A program made the translations under genes and the position numbers. A DNA stretch of 64,000 nt from NCBI GenBank assembly GCA_004764695.1, contig SMSO01000005.1:1631501-1695500 (forward strand), in the 5' to 3' direction. The notes under the pieces were generated by a model that made no database searches, was not told the DNA's origin, and saw only the letters and a program-made list of their open reading frames with translations. Origin of the DNA: Schizochytrium sp. TIO01. Its lineage: Eukaryota > Sar > Bigyra > Thraustochytrida > Thraustochytriidae. This document shows positions 9,917-21,760 of this stretch, one piece after another; positions within the stretch are counted from its first letter, which is position 1; each line of letters opens with the position of its first letter.

Positions 9917-10346
9917 CTTCGAGCAAGCCTTTGCACAGACTTTTCAAAGGAACTCTCTTTCTCAAAACAACGCCAAACTCCAAAGATCCTCCGCGAACAC
10001 GACGACCCTCCAAGGCGCAGCGAGCCTTCGCAGAGTTCGCAAGATATGGATATGCTGAGTAATCTGACGTCCCAGACCCTACCTCCTATACCTCTGAGAA
10101 CAGAACGCGACAGGACGATATAACTAACTAATCAGTACCTAACTAACTTTATCATAAACAAAGCAAAAAAAGCAACAAACAAACACAACAGACAAACAAA
10201 AAGATAAAGAGGCAAACAAGCAAAGGCTCTGTTATGGAAACCGTGCCGCTTGGTTCGTCAGTGAGGCTTCTTGGCTTCAGGGTTCGTTGTCGATAAGACT
10301 TCAAGTTGATTTGGGTTGGGTTGTCGTGGTGTGTTTCTCTGTTTGT

Positions 10347-10429
10347 GTTTGTTTGTTTGTTTGTTTGTTTGTTTGTTTGTTTGTTTGTTTGTTTGTTTGT
10401 TTGTTTGTTTGTTTGTTTGTTTGTTTGTT
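10347..10429. repeat. (TTTG)n microsatellite
   Basis: About 20 near-perfect tandem copies of the tetranucleotide GTTT. It lies some 430 bp upstream of the pyruvate kinase start, on its promoter side. Confidence 0.97.
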
Positions 10430-10682
10430 CTTGGGTAATAGATGGAAGAAGAGGATGAATTGAAGAAGATAAGACATTGGAGAGATTGGGTTGACGAATA
10501 AGATTCAACCCACACAGCGACTTGAAGCACACAGGGCCGGCTGTATTGCATCGCACTGCCTACAAATAGCTGCGCAGTGCATTGCAAGCATGCATTTTGC
10601 ATGATGAGATCCAACTAATCCACCTTGCACATATCTACATTAAGTTCTTGCTTTGCGAATACCCTTCTCGTGGCACAGCGTG

Positions 10683-10737
10683 GCATTGCATTGCATTGCA
10701 CTGCATTACATTGCATTGCACTGCATTGCATTGCATT
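10683..10737. repeat. (CATTG)n pentanucleotide repeat
   Basis: Eleven slightly degenerate copies of TTGCA/CATTG. The same pentamer family (as ATGCA) reappears at 53761-53794. Confidence 0.95.
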
Positions 10738-11393
10738 TCCTTGCCAAGACATGGTACAGTAAACCCGCATGAAGTATGTGAGAATGGTGGGAATTCATGA
10801 AGTGGCCAAGAGTTGACCCCTACTTTCGAGGTGACAAGTAGGCAAGTAATTCGAGGCCCTGGAGTCCTCAGCGTGTAGGCCGCCAGCGGCAGCCGACCGT
10901 CCCTTGACGCCACCAAGTTCTCAGAACAGAGCCGAAGTCCTCGAGCTCGGTGCCGTTCGGTTCTCGCCTTTTCTTTTTTGCAGATAAGCAAAGCACACGC
11001 GGCAGCACACCGCCAAATGGAATGCAATTCATTACAAACCTCCATTCTTACAATCATTCATCGTACCAAGAGGCCCTGTATTTCGATCAACTGCTCTCAT
11101 ACTTAGAGCTGCCATTTACCATCACTTAAGACATCGAGCGAAACCCGCAGCGTAGCATACGCAGCAGCGAAATCGCCGCTCAACTCGTTCGCATGCCCAA
11201 AACCTTCGCGTGGCGTTTGTTCGACCCAACTGCAATTCCACCAACCCGACCCGGCGAGAATCTCCTGCCGCCACGAGCCATTCCATCCAGGTACTGCCAG
11301 GTACTGCGTCAGGGAGTGAGTGAGTGCTGTCTCGAACGAAGGTCTTCAACATGTCCAAGCTGCCCAAGAACGGACTTCCACTCGCGATCATTT

Positions 11394-11445
11394 CACTCAC
11401 TCACTCACTCACTCACTCACTCACTCACTCACTCACTCACTCACT
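11394..11445. repeat. (CACT)n microsatellite
   Basis: About 13 perfect copies of TCAC in tandem. Confidence 0.97.
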
Positions 11446-12237
11446 ACTTTCTATCCACAGATCTATCTCACGAGAACGACTCATTACACCGCATTACATT
11501 ACATCGCCATCCTTCCAAAACACCAAAACCACACGAAACAATCAGTTACATAACTGACTGCGCAACGTTCTCTCACTCGAAAGAAGCGGAAAACAACGAC
11601 CCATCCAGGCCACGCGTGCGCTAGCTGCCGGCTAGCGGACTCCTACCAGGAGCACCTCCAGCCAAGTGTGTCCTATCTGCTGCTGATAGCGACGTTGCTA
11701 CCTGTTACTCTAGCAGTGGCGCAAATTGGTTGTGCAGTCAGAGAGAATGAAGGGGCTCAAGCTCTGGAGAATGGAGGAATGAATGCCTTGGAGCAGGCGC
11801 CGCCATTATTGGCTGTGGCTGGCTGGATGGCTGCCAGCAGAGCAGAGCAGCTGGCAGCGTGGAAAGCCGCCGCTGGCCTCGGAAGTGGGCCCTCCGCTCG
11901 CGTCCCTACATTTGCCCGCGCGGGATCCTCGTGTCATAACCCACTGCTGTTCGCAGCGTTGATGTCTGCTCCCTCATTACGCCTGGAAGAAAGCGCACAA
12001 CTCTTGGAGGCGGACCACTGCGCGCATAGCGCTCGCTCGCAGGCACCGCATGTTTCTCTAGGGTCCTCTTGGCCAGGCCTACCTTCTGGCCAAGAGGCTC
12101 ACGGAAGCGGGTTCCCTCGAGGACTGCTCAGTGGAGTGCGCGAACAAAGTGGGGCACCCGCTGCTCTGTGGGTGGGTGGAGAGCGTTCTAAGAGAGTTCC
12201 CGAACTGATAGTTTCTTGCAGATGTAGATCATTGTAA

Positions 12238-14708
12238 CCGGTACATATGGTTTGTTCTTTTGCAGGAGGCTGCATTTTTACTGCTATCTACGCACCAAAC
12301 GTATCACATCAATGTCTGTAAGGTAGCTTGAGATTTGGTCGATATTAAGGTTTCTCGGGTTCCTGTTGGGTTTTCGAACGACAAAAGAGCTTGATTGTTA
12401 CTAAGGTTTTCACGGATTGCTTGCAGTAAGTGGTCACAACGGGCGAGTGTTTTGAGTGCTACTTGCTTTTATGCGATGGAATCACAAGATTTATTCTACC
12501 AAATCAATGCGATCGAGATTATTACTGTTCGTAGAATTCGGCAAAGCAGTTGTTTTATAGTTTAGAGACTTGTGTAGTTTCACTCGCCATTGGTAGTTTA
12601 AGCCATCTCTGACGAGTTGGGTGGTGGATGAACAGCAAACTTACATTCTGCAGAGGAGCGAGCGAAGTTGGCGGAAGTTTTCAATAATGCAGATATTAGG
12701 TTTCTGAGGCGAACGAATAGCAGATAAAAATTCTATCTTTGTATAAGTCACTGGTATAAGAGCACATGATTGGCTGCTGGAAATATTCTGTTCATTCTAT
12801 TGGTCTGCAGATGATAGAAAAATGCATCAGCTGCAAATAAAATCGTTGATAATTTCTGGATAGCTTGGTTTCACATCAGATTTGTCTGCGGCGGCAATAT
12901 GGCGATTACCGACTCTAAAAGGTTTAGAACCAAAGACTTTAGGTCAGGACCCCTTTTAAGAATTAAACAGAATTACTGTATCAAATAAAATAATTTAAAT
13001 TTAGATACAAGCTCCGTAGGAGTGTCCTTTGCTGTACTCTGACAAAACTGTTTCTATACCTACCTAAATTACCCCCAAGTAAGAAAAGTAGTCATGAATA
13101 CACCAAAACAATATATGCTTTGAATTGATAGCCCCAATAGGAGTGAGTATCTAGTGTTATGTTCTCTTTCCTTTTATAAATAATTCCATAGGCTACCTGG
13201 TAGGTGTTTGTAGTAGTTGAGATAGGAAGCGATGATTAGTTTTATAAGTTGCGCTACGCACCTCTGTCTACTGTAGAAAAGAGAAGGATGAATCTATTAA
13301 CGGCAACGTACTTTATAGAGTCCACATGATGGTAATTCTTGAGAAATATAGATAATGCAAGATTAGCCATATGTCTTTAATTGTCTAGAGACGAGCGTTT
13401 GCGAAGGTCAACACTTCCGCGGATATATATGGTCATCACCCGTTAACTTATTTTCTAGATTGCACTTAATTATTGTTATCCGTGTTATTTGCTGCAGTTT
13501 TTTTTCCCTTAATTTTTAATTCTAATGATAACATTTTTAACAGTATTTATGAACCCTGCCAAGCGAGGACAGCTTTGCTTGGCCTCTGGTAAGAACACGT
13601 ATATTTTAAAAGTCAATGAGTCCTCTTTCTTTCTTCCTTCCTTCCTTCCTTCCATTCTTTTGTGAGTAACGAACTCTAGAAACCCCTACAGGCACACATA
13701 GGTGCAGGTGGTAGTCGCCATCATCCTCTTAGTATACAACTTTGAGACCTTACAAGTTGAGATCCGTTGAGACGTTGACTAGAAGTGTGTTAGATCAGTT
13801 TTTCGGAACGAGCTGTCTTGGAAATGAACGGGGAGCAATTTTGAGGGCGCTGGATTGGACGTAGCAGCCAAGAGGCGGAAGGATTTTCAGCAGGTATTCA
13901 AAAAGCTTGTGCCTTGAAACACCTGTAGAGCTAGTAGATGTAAGTCAGAAACAGTTAGCACTAATACGTAGTAGAGGTAATTTGGTTGCTCGTTAACTAT
14001 CTGGCATGTGAGGAGATCTTGCGAAATTTTATCAGTGAGGTAATATCGTGTGTGGAAGAAGCGAGCTGTAACAAAGAGCACCCTTGACTGTCCGCACGTA
14101 AACTTTACATTCTCGAGTCAATTAACTAAGACTCCTAGCTTCTGATCGGACGCGACTTAGGTTCTAAACGCAGCTTGCGAGGTTGCATCAGCCCTCGGCG
14201 TCTAGTGTCATAAGCCGCAGCATCTGAATGAAGCTACAGGTATTCAGACAAATCTTCGTCCACAACTTGAGATTACAAGTTCTCGATAACAACAGAGCTT
14301 AGACACTCCGTTGAGGAGGTTCTCTGACTTTAGACATCGTCGTATCGAGGACTGGGAGACTCTGCGAGCTGGTTTGCTCTAGTACTTAAAAACCCCACGC
14401 TGCGTTGCGACAGGGAATCGTAAACAGCACGGCATCAGTGACGAGCAAACTTGGATCAGCTAGGTTTGAATTCCGAGCAGCAAAATACGAAAGGAACACA
14501 CATAAAACTGACAGTCTGCGAGTAGGCAAAGCTAGATTTCACTTGCGTACAGCATTGGGGTCTAAACGAGTTTCACTATTCTCTGCCGGGACCACAATCA
14601 TAACATAACTTAGTTGCGTTTGCGGCTCCGCCTCGTGGTCAAAAGCTACATCTAGGACGCTACTGCGATTTGCCATTCATATCTTAACCTTCTCAGTTTT
14701 GAAGCACC
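12238..14708. other. AT-rich intergenic DNA upstream of G-alpha
   Basis: About 2.5 kb without a convincing open frame or tandem array, apart from a short (TTCC)n at 13633-13652. The distal part of the G-alpha 5' region lies here. I see no RNA gene and no recognisable transposon. Confidence 0.55.
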
Positions 14709-15897
14709 ATGGGTGGTGGTCTCAGTCGGTCACGGTCCAGCGTGCACCACAACATGACAGCTGACATGCTCTTACTCGGTGCACCAAGCGTGGGCAAATC
14801 AACAGTATTTCGTCAAATGAAACTTTTGTATCGTGGAGGCTTTACGCCTGAAGAGCGCCGCCGCTCACGGATCGAATTACGACGCAACGTCATTGCTTCG
14901 ATAGTCAAACTCGATGAGATTGCTCGTAACCAAGGTTTTGATTTAGAGTCTGAAGAAGCAGAAGATGCCATTACTCACCTCAAACTTAGTTTCCAGGATT
15001 ACTACTATGATGAGCGAGATGACGCAAACTGGGTTGGCGCGAATGAGGAGGTGAATTCGAATTCCCAATTCGGGAGCAGCCGAGCAAGTTGATATAATGT
15101 CTGAGCCGTCTCCATTTCCTGTGTCTCAGGCAAAGGTAGCTGTTGCAGACCCCGCTATTCAAAAGGCCTTGAAGCTTATTACATCACCCGATTTTCAGTT
15201 ACCAAAAGCAGACACAGTAGGTCGGGAGCTGTTGCAGGAAGCACTGACGTACGTAATGTTTGATAATTTCGAGCGAATTATTAGTGATAGCTTTGAGCCT
15301 ACAGACCAGGATTGTTTACATTTACGACGGCACACTACCTCTGTAGAAAAGATCGAGTTTGCATGCCCGATTCAAATGAACACGCGAGAGGAGATAGTGT
15401 CATGCACGTGTACTGATATTGGTGGACAGGCTCAAGAGCAGAAAAAATGGGAGGCACAGGCAGCGAAAGTTGATTTTATTCTTTTTGTGACGGCAATGAG
15501 CGATTTTGATATTACACGTGCGAACGGACAAAACGCTCTGATGCACCAGTTTGAACTACTTTCTCGCATTTTGAGTGCAAAATGTTTCTCGAATATGAAT
15601 GTGATTGTCTTATTGAATAAAATTGATGCTCTTGAGGAGAAACTTAAGACCTCAAAGTTGCAAACCTATTTTCCAGATTTTACAGCAGACAACACTGTAG
15701 AAAATGCAAAGATCTTCTTTGAGCAGATCTGCGAAGCTATCAACGAAGCAACAGTCCAGGATGGAAAAGGGAGTAAGACTCGCCAGGTTCAGGTCGTGCC
15801 ATCCTGTGCTCTTGATACCAAAATGGTACATAACGTACTCACTTCCGCACTTGGTGCTGCGTTGTTGTCAACATTGATGGAGGTCGGCATTATGTGA
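14709..15897 (+). CDS. Heterotrimeric G-protein alpha subunit (two exons)
   Basis: This is a GTP-binding switch that couples receptors to effectors. Two frames join across an intron at 15051-15129: exon 1 gives 114 aa, exon 2 (15130-15897) gives 255 aa, total 369 aa, normal for the family. All five G boxes are visible: P-loop GAPSVGKST (Lys30); switch I DCLHLRRHTTSVEKIEF with the catalytic Arg near 180; CTDIGGQ with the catalytic Gln at 214; NKID at 277-280; and SCALDT at 339-344. The N-terminus MGGGLSRS has Gly2 and Ser6 for myristoylation but no Cys3. Oddities: the usual P-loop GESGKS Glu is replaced by Ser, the conserved switch II Arg residues after GGQ are lost (AQEQKKW instead of RSERKKW), and no Cys lies near the C-terminus. 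The start has CACCATGG context. The RGS protein at 2.8-5.2 kb is a plausible regulator (inference). Confidence 0.9.
15051..15129 (+). other. 79-nt phase-0 spliceosomal intron in G-alpha
   Basis: It begins GTGAAT and ends after a pyrimidine-rich run, CCATTTCCTGTGTCTCAG. Removing it joins the codons for ANWVGANEE to AKVAVADPAI in frame, uniting two otherwise separate frames into one complete G-alpha. It contains an in-frame stop, so splicing is required. It is the only intron I can place in the window. Confidence 0.85.
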
Positions 15898-17709
15898 TTG
15901 GGAAACCGTGAGCACGCATTAACACTCTGACAAAGGACTTGGGTCTAGCGTGTTGATTTTCTTATTGATTCATAGCGTTTTTGTCAGAGCAGATATCTAC
16001 ATTTGTTGTCCCATGGACCAGGAAATTGAAGACCAAACATATGTAAAGCGGACACTCCAAGAAGTTAAGGTTTTTGTACTAGTGTGAAGAAGGATTCAGA
16101 ACAGAGCATTATGTGCAAAAAAAAGAGAGAGCAAAATGAAGCAACTCTAAATTTGGGATCAAAGGGGTAATCTCCATTACTAAAACATCTGACGAACATG
16201 CACAGCGTGTACATCATAATACCATACTTAATATTCATGTGTGGAGACTCTAGCTCTTCACGTATTCTAGAATTGAATTTACATTTTATATTTTTGTCTG
16301 ATAGCATCAATTAATTTTAATTATATAGGACATGAAAATGCCAAGGGGTTGAAGGAATGAAACTTCTCGATCGTCAATTTCTTGACTTGGTCTAATGTGT
16401 TTGTCATGGAAACAGTGACCCGACGTGAAGATGAAGAAGGAGATGACAAAGGAAAGGAGGTTGGGTATTTCTGAGTCTCTGAGGAAAATATTGTCTGTAA
16501 ATCATGATAGATCCCTGAAGAGCTTGCGCCGGTCCTTGTACATACGCTGTGGTCTAGCTTTGCTGCATTTCGCCAGCTTCAGATGGACACGTCACGAATA
16601 TTTATCTTGCTTTGGCAGTTTTCAGTCAGTACATACTTATTTTCGACCTCGTCTATTCTAGAAAGTAGGGCTCAAGAGACACTAATATGGCAAGCTTGCC
16701 AAGACTCTATGTTGTGTGGCAACTATATTTGTCTCTTTTGGTTGATAACCCCGGATGTCTTCAACTTTGGAATAAATGATAAAAGAGCAAAATCCTAAAG
16801 CAAAAGAAATAGTACGCTGTGAGACATTGGCAATGGAAGATCCACCAAAACTGCATCAGATGACTACAAAATGGAGGAAGGATCAAAACTTTATGTATTC
16901 AACATTGAATCATCTCAGTCTAATTGCAGTCAAGAAGTACAGAAGTAAAATCAAACAAAAACGCTCCGTCCATTTTAAAATGATATGATGTGAAGTTACT
17001 CCTAGTTTTATGAGGCTGTGAGAATCTCGCTTTAAGCAAATGTTTATCAAGGAGGCTCTTTGAAATTCTGGCAGGTATTGATTTCTATAAAGATCTCCCG
17101 TTGACGCACTGCATTAATTTAACGACCACTGAATGCTGGTTGAATGTATTTCTAAGCAAGGTCAATCGAGTGGAAACATAATATCGGCTATTAGTACTAG
17201 TTGATTGTCTGTGAATTATGAAGCTCATTTTTTATTTATATTTATATTTTTCAGAGTTCATCATAGCAAGTAGTAAATGTCTATCCCCGCGTAAGTATTA
17301 CACTCGCATGGGGAGGTATTTGAGCGACCAGTGGTGCATATTGAGAGAGAGGGAATATAAAGAGAGGCAGGGACTCGGAAATAGAGACATCAGTTCAAAT
17401 TGTTTTTTTGTTTTTGTTTCTTGTAGAAAAAAAGAAGAAGAAGAAGCATAACTCACTCAAGAGACCTAGATATTTCTATAAGGTATATTTCAAATGAGGA
17501 CGCTCACGGGTTTCAAAAGTTGGTGGTGTTCGTATGTACCTAGTTACGCATGCATGAGAAATGAAACATTTTCGCAGAAGTCTACTAGGTGGCAGGCAGC
17601 AATACAAACAAGGGTGCCTTTCTAGCATAGCTGTGAAATTGTTTTGGTGAAGAGCACATGTGCACGTGTCTTGTTGTTGGTTGAATAAAACAAATTTCTC
17701 CGAAGGTAA
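15898..17709. other. AT-rich intergenic DNA between convergent genes
   Basis: This is the 1.8-kb region between the stop codons of G-alpha (+) and the cupredoxin/DUF305 gene (-). Only short frames under 85 codons are present, and none shows a domain. I see no repeat array or RNA gene. Confidence 0.5.
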
Positions 17710-19185
17710 TTAGACCTCGGTGATCTCGCGCATGCTAGTGGCCTGGCTGGGTCCACTGTTGGACTTACCGCCCTTGGCAAGGGTCTTGGCCGGGACAGTA
17801 CCAGCCTCCTTCTGCATGAGCTTGGCCTTGGCGGCCTTGTTCTTGCGGTACCAGTAGTATGCACCAAAGCCAATGCAAGGCACAATAATGATGGCAACAA
17901 GGCAGCCAACAAGGATGGCGACCATGCTGCTGGAGGACTCGTCCGCTTCGCAGTAATCGAAGGCAGCAACAAGGTTGTCCTCGAGCCAGCTGCGCATGAA
18001 GGTGATCTGCTGGTTCTGGCCGTTAACGATAGACCAAAGCATGGTCACAGCTGGGGTACCACCGTCGTTGTTGTCATCGTTACAGAAAGAGTCATCAAGC
18101 GAACGGCCAGTGGCAGATGCAAGGGCAGCATAAGCCTGGGAAATAGAATCATCACCATCAGCGGTAAGAGCACGACGGCGACGACGACCATCGTAAGAGG
18201 TACCACACTTGAGGGAACCAGGGTTAAACCAAAGGAGAATCTTGGCCATGTTGACAGCGTTCTGGTGGTGAGCAATCATCTGGTACATAAACTCGGCAGT
18301 AGGATCGTTGTTACCAGTGGTACGCATCTCAGTCATCATCTTACAGTTGATGGCAGCGAAGCACTCGTTGAAGGTATCGGCATCACCGTTGCAGTGGAAG
18401 ACGTGGTCACCACACTGCTCGTGGCCCTGGTAGTTGGAAACGTTGAAGGTACCGCAGTTGACATCGAAGTCATCACGCTCAACGTACTCGTACGGGATCT
18501 CGATCTCGGTGACAGAGTTCTTCATCTCGCCTTCTGCGTTGAGAATCTTGATACGAAAGGACATCTGGTTGTGGATGTGGCAGAATGCGAAGATCTCGTT
18601 GGTGGAGTCGTCAGTGATGTTGACTTCGACGGTGAAGTTACCAGCATCAATCCACTCGTCACGGCCGCCAGAGAACCAGAAGCCTTCATACTCATCAAGA
18701 CCGAAGTCTTCGGGGTCTGTCTCGTCAGTGACAAGGTTCTCACCGTTGAGCTTATACTGCGGGCAATCGCAAGAGTAAGTGTCAGCACAGTCCGAGTCAG
18801 GGTTGCCAATGGCGGGGACAGCGCGCTCAAGCTCAATGTTGTCACCGTATACACCGTCGGGACCGTAGGCAAATCCGAGAGGATGGTACCAGTTGGTGGT
18901 GTTGGTTTGGTCAAAGACGTGGAGCACGTTTTGTCTCATGCCGAGAGTCGGCTGGTAGCCAAGGTGCTCGCATCCTTCGAACATGAAGTAGCCTGTCTCA
19001 CTGGCGAAGATATCAAGCTTGGCATAGAATGTGCAAACCTCCTTGCCATCAGATTCCCGGGTCTCGCAAGTGGGCAAGCAAATTTCGTCCATGGTCATGG
19101 TGACACCGGCTGCCTGGGCGGCCTCGCTGGTGCGAGCGAGGCCAAGGACAGCAAGAGCTGCCAAGGTAATGATTCCGCGTGCCAT
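17710..19185 (-). CDS. Type I membrane protein with cupredoxin-like and DUF305 domains
   Basis: The frame opens at 19314, but the ATG at 19185 (AACCATGG) starts a clear signal peptide (MARGIITLAALAVLGLARTS), giving 491 aa. Residues about 50-215 look like a cupredoxin: a candidate N-terminal copper ligand at WYHPLGF (His101), then FCHIHNQM with Cys202, His205 and Met208 spaced like a blue-copper site. Residues about 295-405 match DUF305: FMYQMIAHHQNAVNMAK (His306, His307, Met313) and IVNGQNQQITFMRSWL, motifs known from bacterial periplasmic copper-binding CopM-like proteins. An Arg-rich insertion (334-338) splits that domain. One transmembrane helix (about 421-446) precedes a basic cytosolic tail. 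Four Asn-glycosylation sites lie in the predicted lumenal part. The likely role is copper or metal handling at the cell surface or in endomembranes (inference). Codon bias is strong. Confidence 0.8.
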   Translation of the reverse strand: MARGIITLAALAVLGLARTSEAAQAAGVTMTMDEICLPTCETRESDGKEVCTFYAKLDIFASETGYFMFEGCEHLGYQPTLGMRQNVLHVFDQTNTTNWYHPLGFAYGPDGVYGDNIELERAVPAIGNPDSDCADTYSCDCPQYKLNGENLVTDETDPEDFGLDEYEGFWFSGGRDEWIDAGNFTVEVNITDDSTNEIFAFCHIHNQMSFRIKILNAEGEMKNSVTEIEIPYEYVERDDFDVNCGTFNVSNYQGHEQCGDHVFHCNGDADTFNECFAAINCKMMTEMRTTGNNDPTAEFMYQMIAHHQNAVNMAKILLWFNPGSLKCGTSYDGRRRRRALTADGDDSISQAYAALASATGRSLDDSFCNDDNNDGGTPAVTMLWSIVNGQNQQITFMRSWLEDNLVAAFDYCEADESSSSMVAILVGCLVAIIIVPCIGFGAYYWYRKNKAAKAKLMQKEAGTVPAKTLAKGGKSNSGPSQATSMREITEV

Positions 19186-19445
19186 GGTTTCTATTCTGCT
19201 GCTGTTGTTTTCACAGTACAACGCCAACCGAGTTATTTGCGATTGGTCGTGCAATGCACGTTTCTTCCACTCGTCGCTGCTCTGTTGCCGCGACTTTGAG
19301 TTTGGGATTTGCAACTCCTTCGAGTTTGGGATTTACCTCATCTCTGCAATCGCCAATGGTTCTCCAATCCTTTCCTTTTGTCTCAGCAATCAATCAACCT
19401 TTCCATCGCTACCCACATTACCTTTCTTACTTTTACTTTTAAAAA

Positions 19446-19475
19446 CTTACTTACTCACTCACTTACTTACTTACA
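19446..19475. repeat. (ACTT/ACTC)n repeat
   Basis: Seven slightly mixed tetranucleotide copies in a pyrimidine-rich tract (19360-19620), about 260 bp upstream of the cupredoxin/DUF305 start. Confidence 0.85.
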
Positions 19476-21479
19476 TTATTTTCTCTTTCTTTTCTTCTTT
19501 TCTTCTTTTCTCCATGGCGCGCGCTCTCTCTTCGCCTCTGTTTCCCTCTCTGTTCGATTTTCCATCACTCTATTTTCTTCTTTCTTTTCCTCTCTCTCAT
19601 TCCCTTTCTTCCACTTCCTCCATCGAAAGTCAAAGCCGCTTTATACCGACTGATTAACTCGACAAGCTAATAACCCAGTGGGCCTGCGGACTGAGACAGT
19701 GCGCGCTTAAGAGAGAGGGAGAGAGAGCGGCCGCCTCAGAGCGCCGCCCTCTTTCTTCTCCGCGTCTCTTCTTCGCCCCTTCAATCAGCCTTCCCGCCTC
19801 CACTCCACAAGACGGCGCTGCGTCCATTCCATCATTCATTCCATCGTTCATTCGACTATTCATTTCATTTGCTCATTCATTCATTCATTCGTTCACTTAT
19901 TAATAATACATGGGATTTCATGTGGTACATGCTCACTCGGACTCGGACGGCAATTTGGAACTTCCACGCTCTGCGGAGGAGACAGCCACGAGCTGTACCC
20001 TCCTCGTGCCGCGTCTGGTTTCTTTCTTGACATTGATGGTATCATTATTTTATTAAAATTAAAACATCAGTTAAAAATTATTATTGTAAAAGAAGAAGAA
20101 GAAAATGTTATTGTTGTGATGGGGCTTTTAAAAATAAGGACGCGTTGAAGTTTAGTGAAAAAGAAAAATATCGAGAGATTGTAGTAGTATTAAGCAGTAT
20201 GTATTATAAGAAAAAATATTTTAAAAATGTATTTTCTGAAAGAAGGATGAGTGTTTCTTTTCTTTCGTGTTTTCATTATTGGTTTTCTGCGGAGAAACCA
20301 GACTTTGAGCTCGAGAGAAGGACATTAAAATAGGTAAGGACGCTCGAGGAAAGACTTTACGGAGTGATTCATAATAGCCCAGAACAGCACTTTGCTTCAA
20401 TCGCCGGTTCCTCCGAAGCTGTTTCTTCAAGTATTTGCGGTCCTACGAGCCTGGTCTCCATAGATACAGAACGACAGAGTCGACTTTTATGGCAACAGTG
20501 TCGCTCTTGAAACATCATCTCTTTCGGGTTAAGTATTTTTAGTTTTAGTTTTAAAATAAGAATGAAATAAACGAAAAATAAGCACAGAAAACAAGTTAGT
20601 TTATTTTTTATTTTCTATTTTTTTTAATTTAAATAAATTTTGTTTATTTGATTGTTTGCTTGCTTTACTTGCTTGCTTCTCTACGAGCGATGCTTCTTCG
20701 AACTCTGTAGTTGCAGCCAAAGCTGAGCGTGGATTTGTCTGCGGAATCGATCATAGACCGCCGATTCTTATCAGCTCTGGCGCCTCACTATATCCACATC
20801 CACGCGGTCCGAGCTAATTCACACGCAGGCACAGATGTAACGCAAGACTTTGATTGATATCCATCGATCTGCCGATAGTTTTAAAAAACAGTTAATACCC
20901 ACCATTCACGTCACCTTTTTCTCAGACCAGACTTTCTACGGGATGTCTGAATATACCGGACGCGGGGTATCCAATCCTCTTGTCATGGCGAAAGAAACAA
21001 CCGATGATGGTATTTTCTGTTTTCTATTTGAGCAGAACAGCCGTGACTTTCCATATTTCGAAGTAAGAATCAAAAATAAAAAACAGTTTAGTAGTATAAG
21101 AGGTGAAAGGTGTCGAACTTGTTTGGAAAGCATTTTTTCGAGCGAACGTGAATGAAATGGAACAGATAAATAAAGCGAAGAATAATCGCACTCTGGAGAG
21201 AGTCGTGGAGAATAAACAACGATACATGGACAATCCAAGTGTCGCGTGTAAACGCGTATAATAAGCGAAGCATTCTGAATATTCATTCGCCCAATCGCTC
21301 ACTCACTCACTCACTCATCGGCTCGACTCGACTTCGAACTCACTTCGAAGCATACACATACATCCTTATGGACCTGCGAGTTCTGGCATCGTCTTCAGCA
21401 GCGAAGAAGAAAGGAAACCTTGAGAGTAGAAACTTGAAATTTCTATATTCTATCGTGGCTTCTTTCTTTCCTTTGGCGT

Positions 21480-21584
21480 TCGTTCGTTCGTTCGTTCATT
21501 CATTCATTCATTCATTCATTCATTCATTCCATTCATTCATTCATTCATTCATTCATTCATTCATTCATTCATTCATTCATTCAT
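21480..21584. repeat. (TTCA)n microsatellite, left arm of a compound repeat
   Basis: It begins as TTCG copies, changes to TTCA, has one slipped copy near 21530 (TTCCATTC), and runs straight into the ATAAAT array. Confidence 0.97.
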
Positions 21585-21735
21585 ATAAATATAAATATAA
21601 ATATAAATATAAATATAAATATAAATATAAATATAAATATAATATAAATATAAATAAATATAATATAAATAATAAATATAAATATAAAATAAATATAAAT
21701 ATAAATATAAATATAAATATAAATATAAATTTATA
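21584..21735. repeat. (TATAAA)n array, core of a compound repeat
   Basis: About 150 bp of TATAAA hexamers with several one- or two-base phase slips between 21640 and 21690. Confidence 0.97.
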
Positions 21736-21760
21736 TTCATTCATTCATTCATTCATTCAT
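21735..21760. repeat. (TTCA)n, right arm of the compound repeat
   Basis: Six TTCA copies, same orientation as the left arm, restart immediately after the TATAAA core. Confidence 0.95.

Larger units (their letters stand above)
9917..12237. other. 5' flank of pyruvate kinase with microsatellites; no convincing gene
   Basis: This stretch contains the pyruvate kinase promoter side and three simple repeats: TTTG, CATTG and CACT, listed separately. The longest open frame, 11668-12237, starts at GTG, is Ala/Ser-rich with no recognisable domain, and looks like chance in GC-rich DNA. I see no RNA gene. Confidence 0.6.

Noticed and set aside
11668-12237. 189-codon open frame with a hydrophobic start
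   Set aside because: GTG start, no domain, Ala/Ser-rich GC-driven composition.
19186-19314. 43-codon extension before the signal peptide of the cupredoxin/DUF305 protein
   Set aside because: It would bury a clear signal peptide; the internal ATG has the better context.
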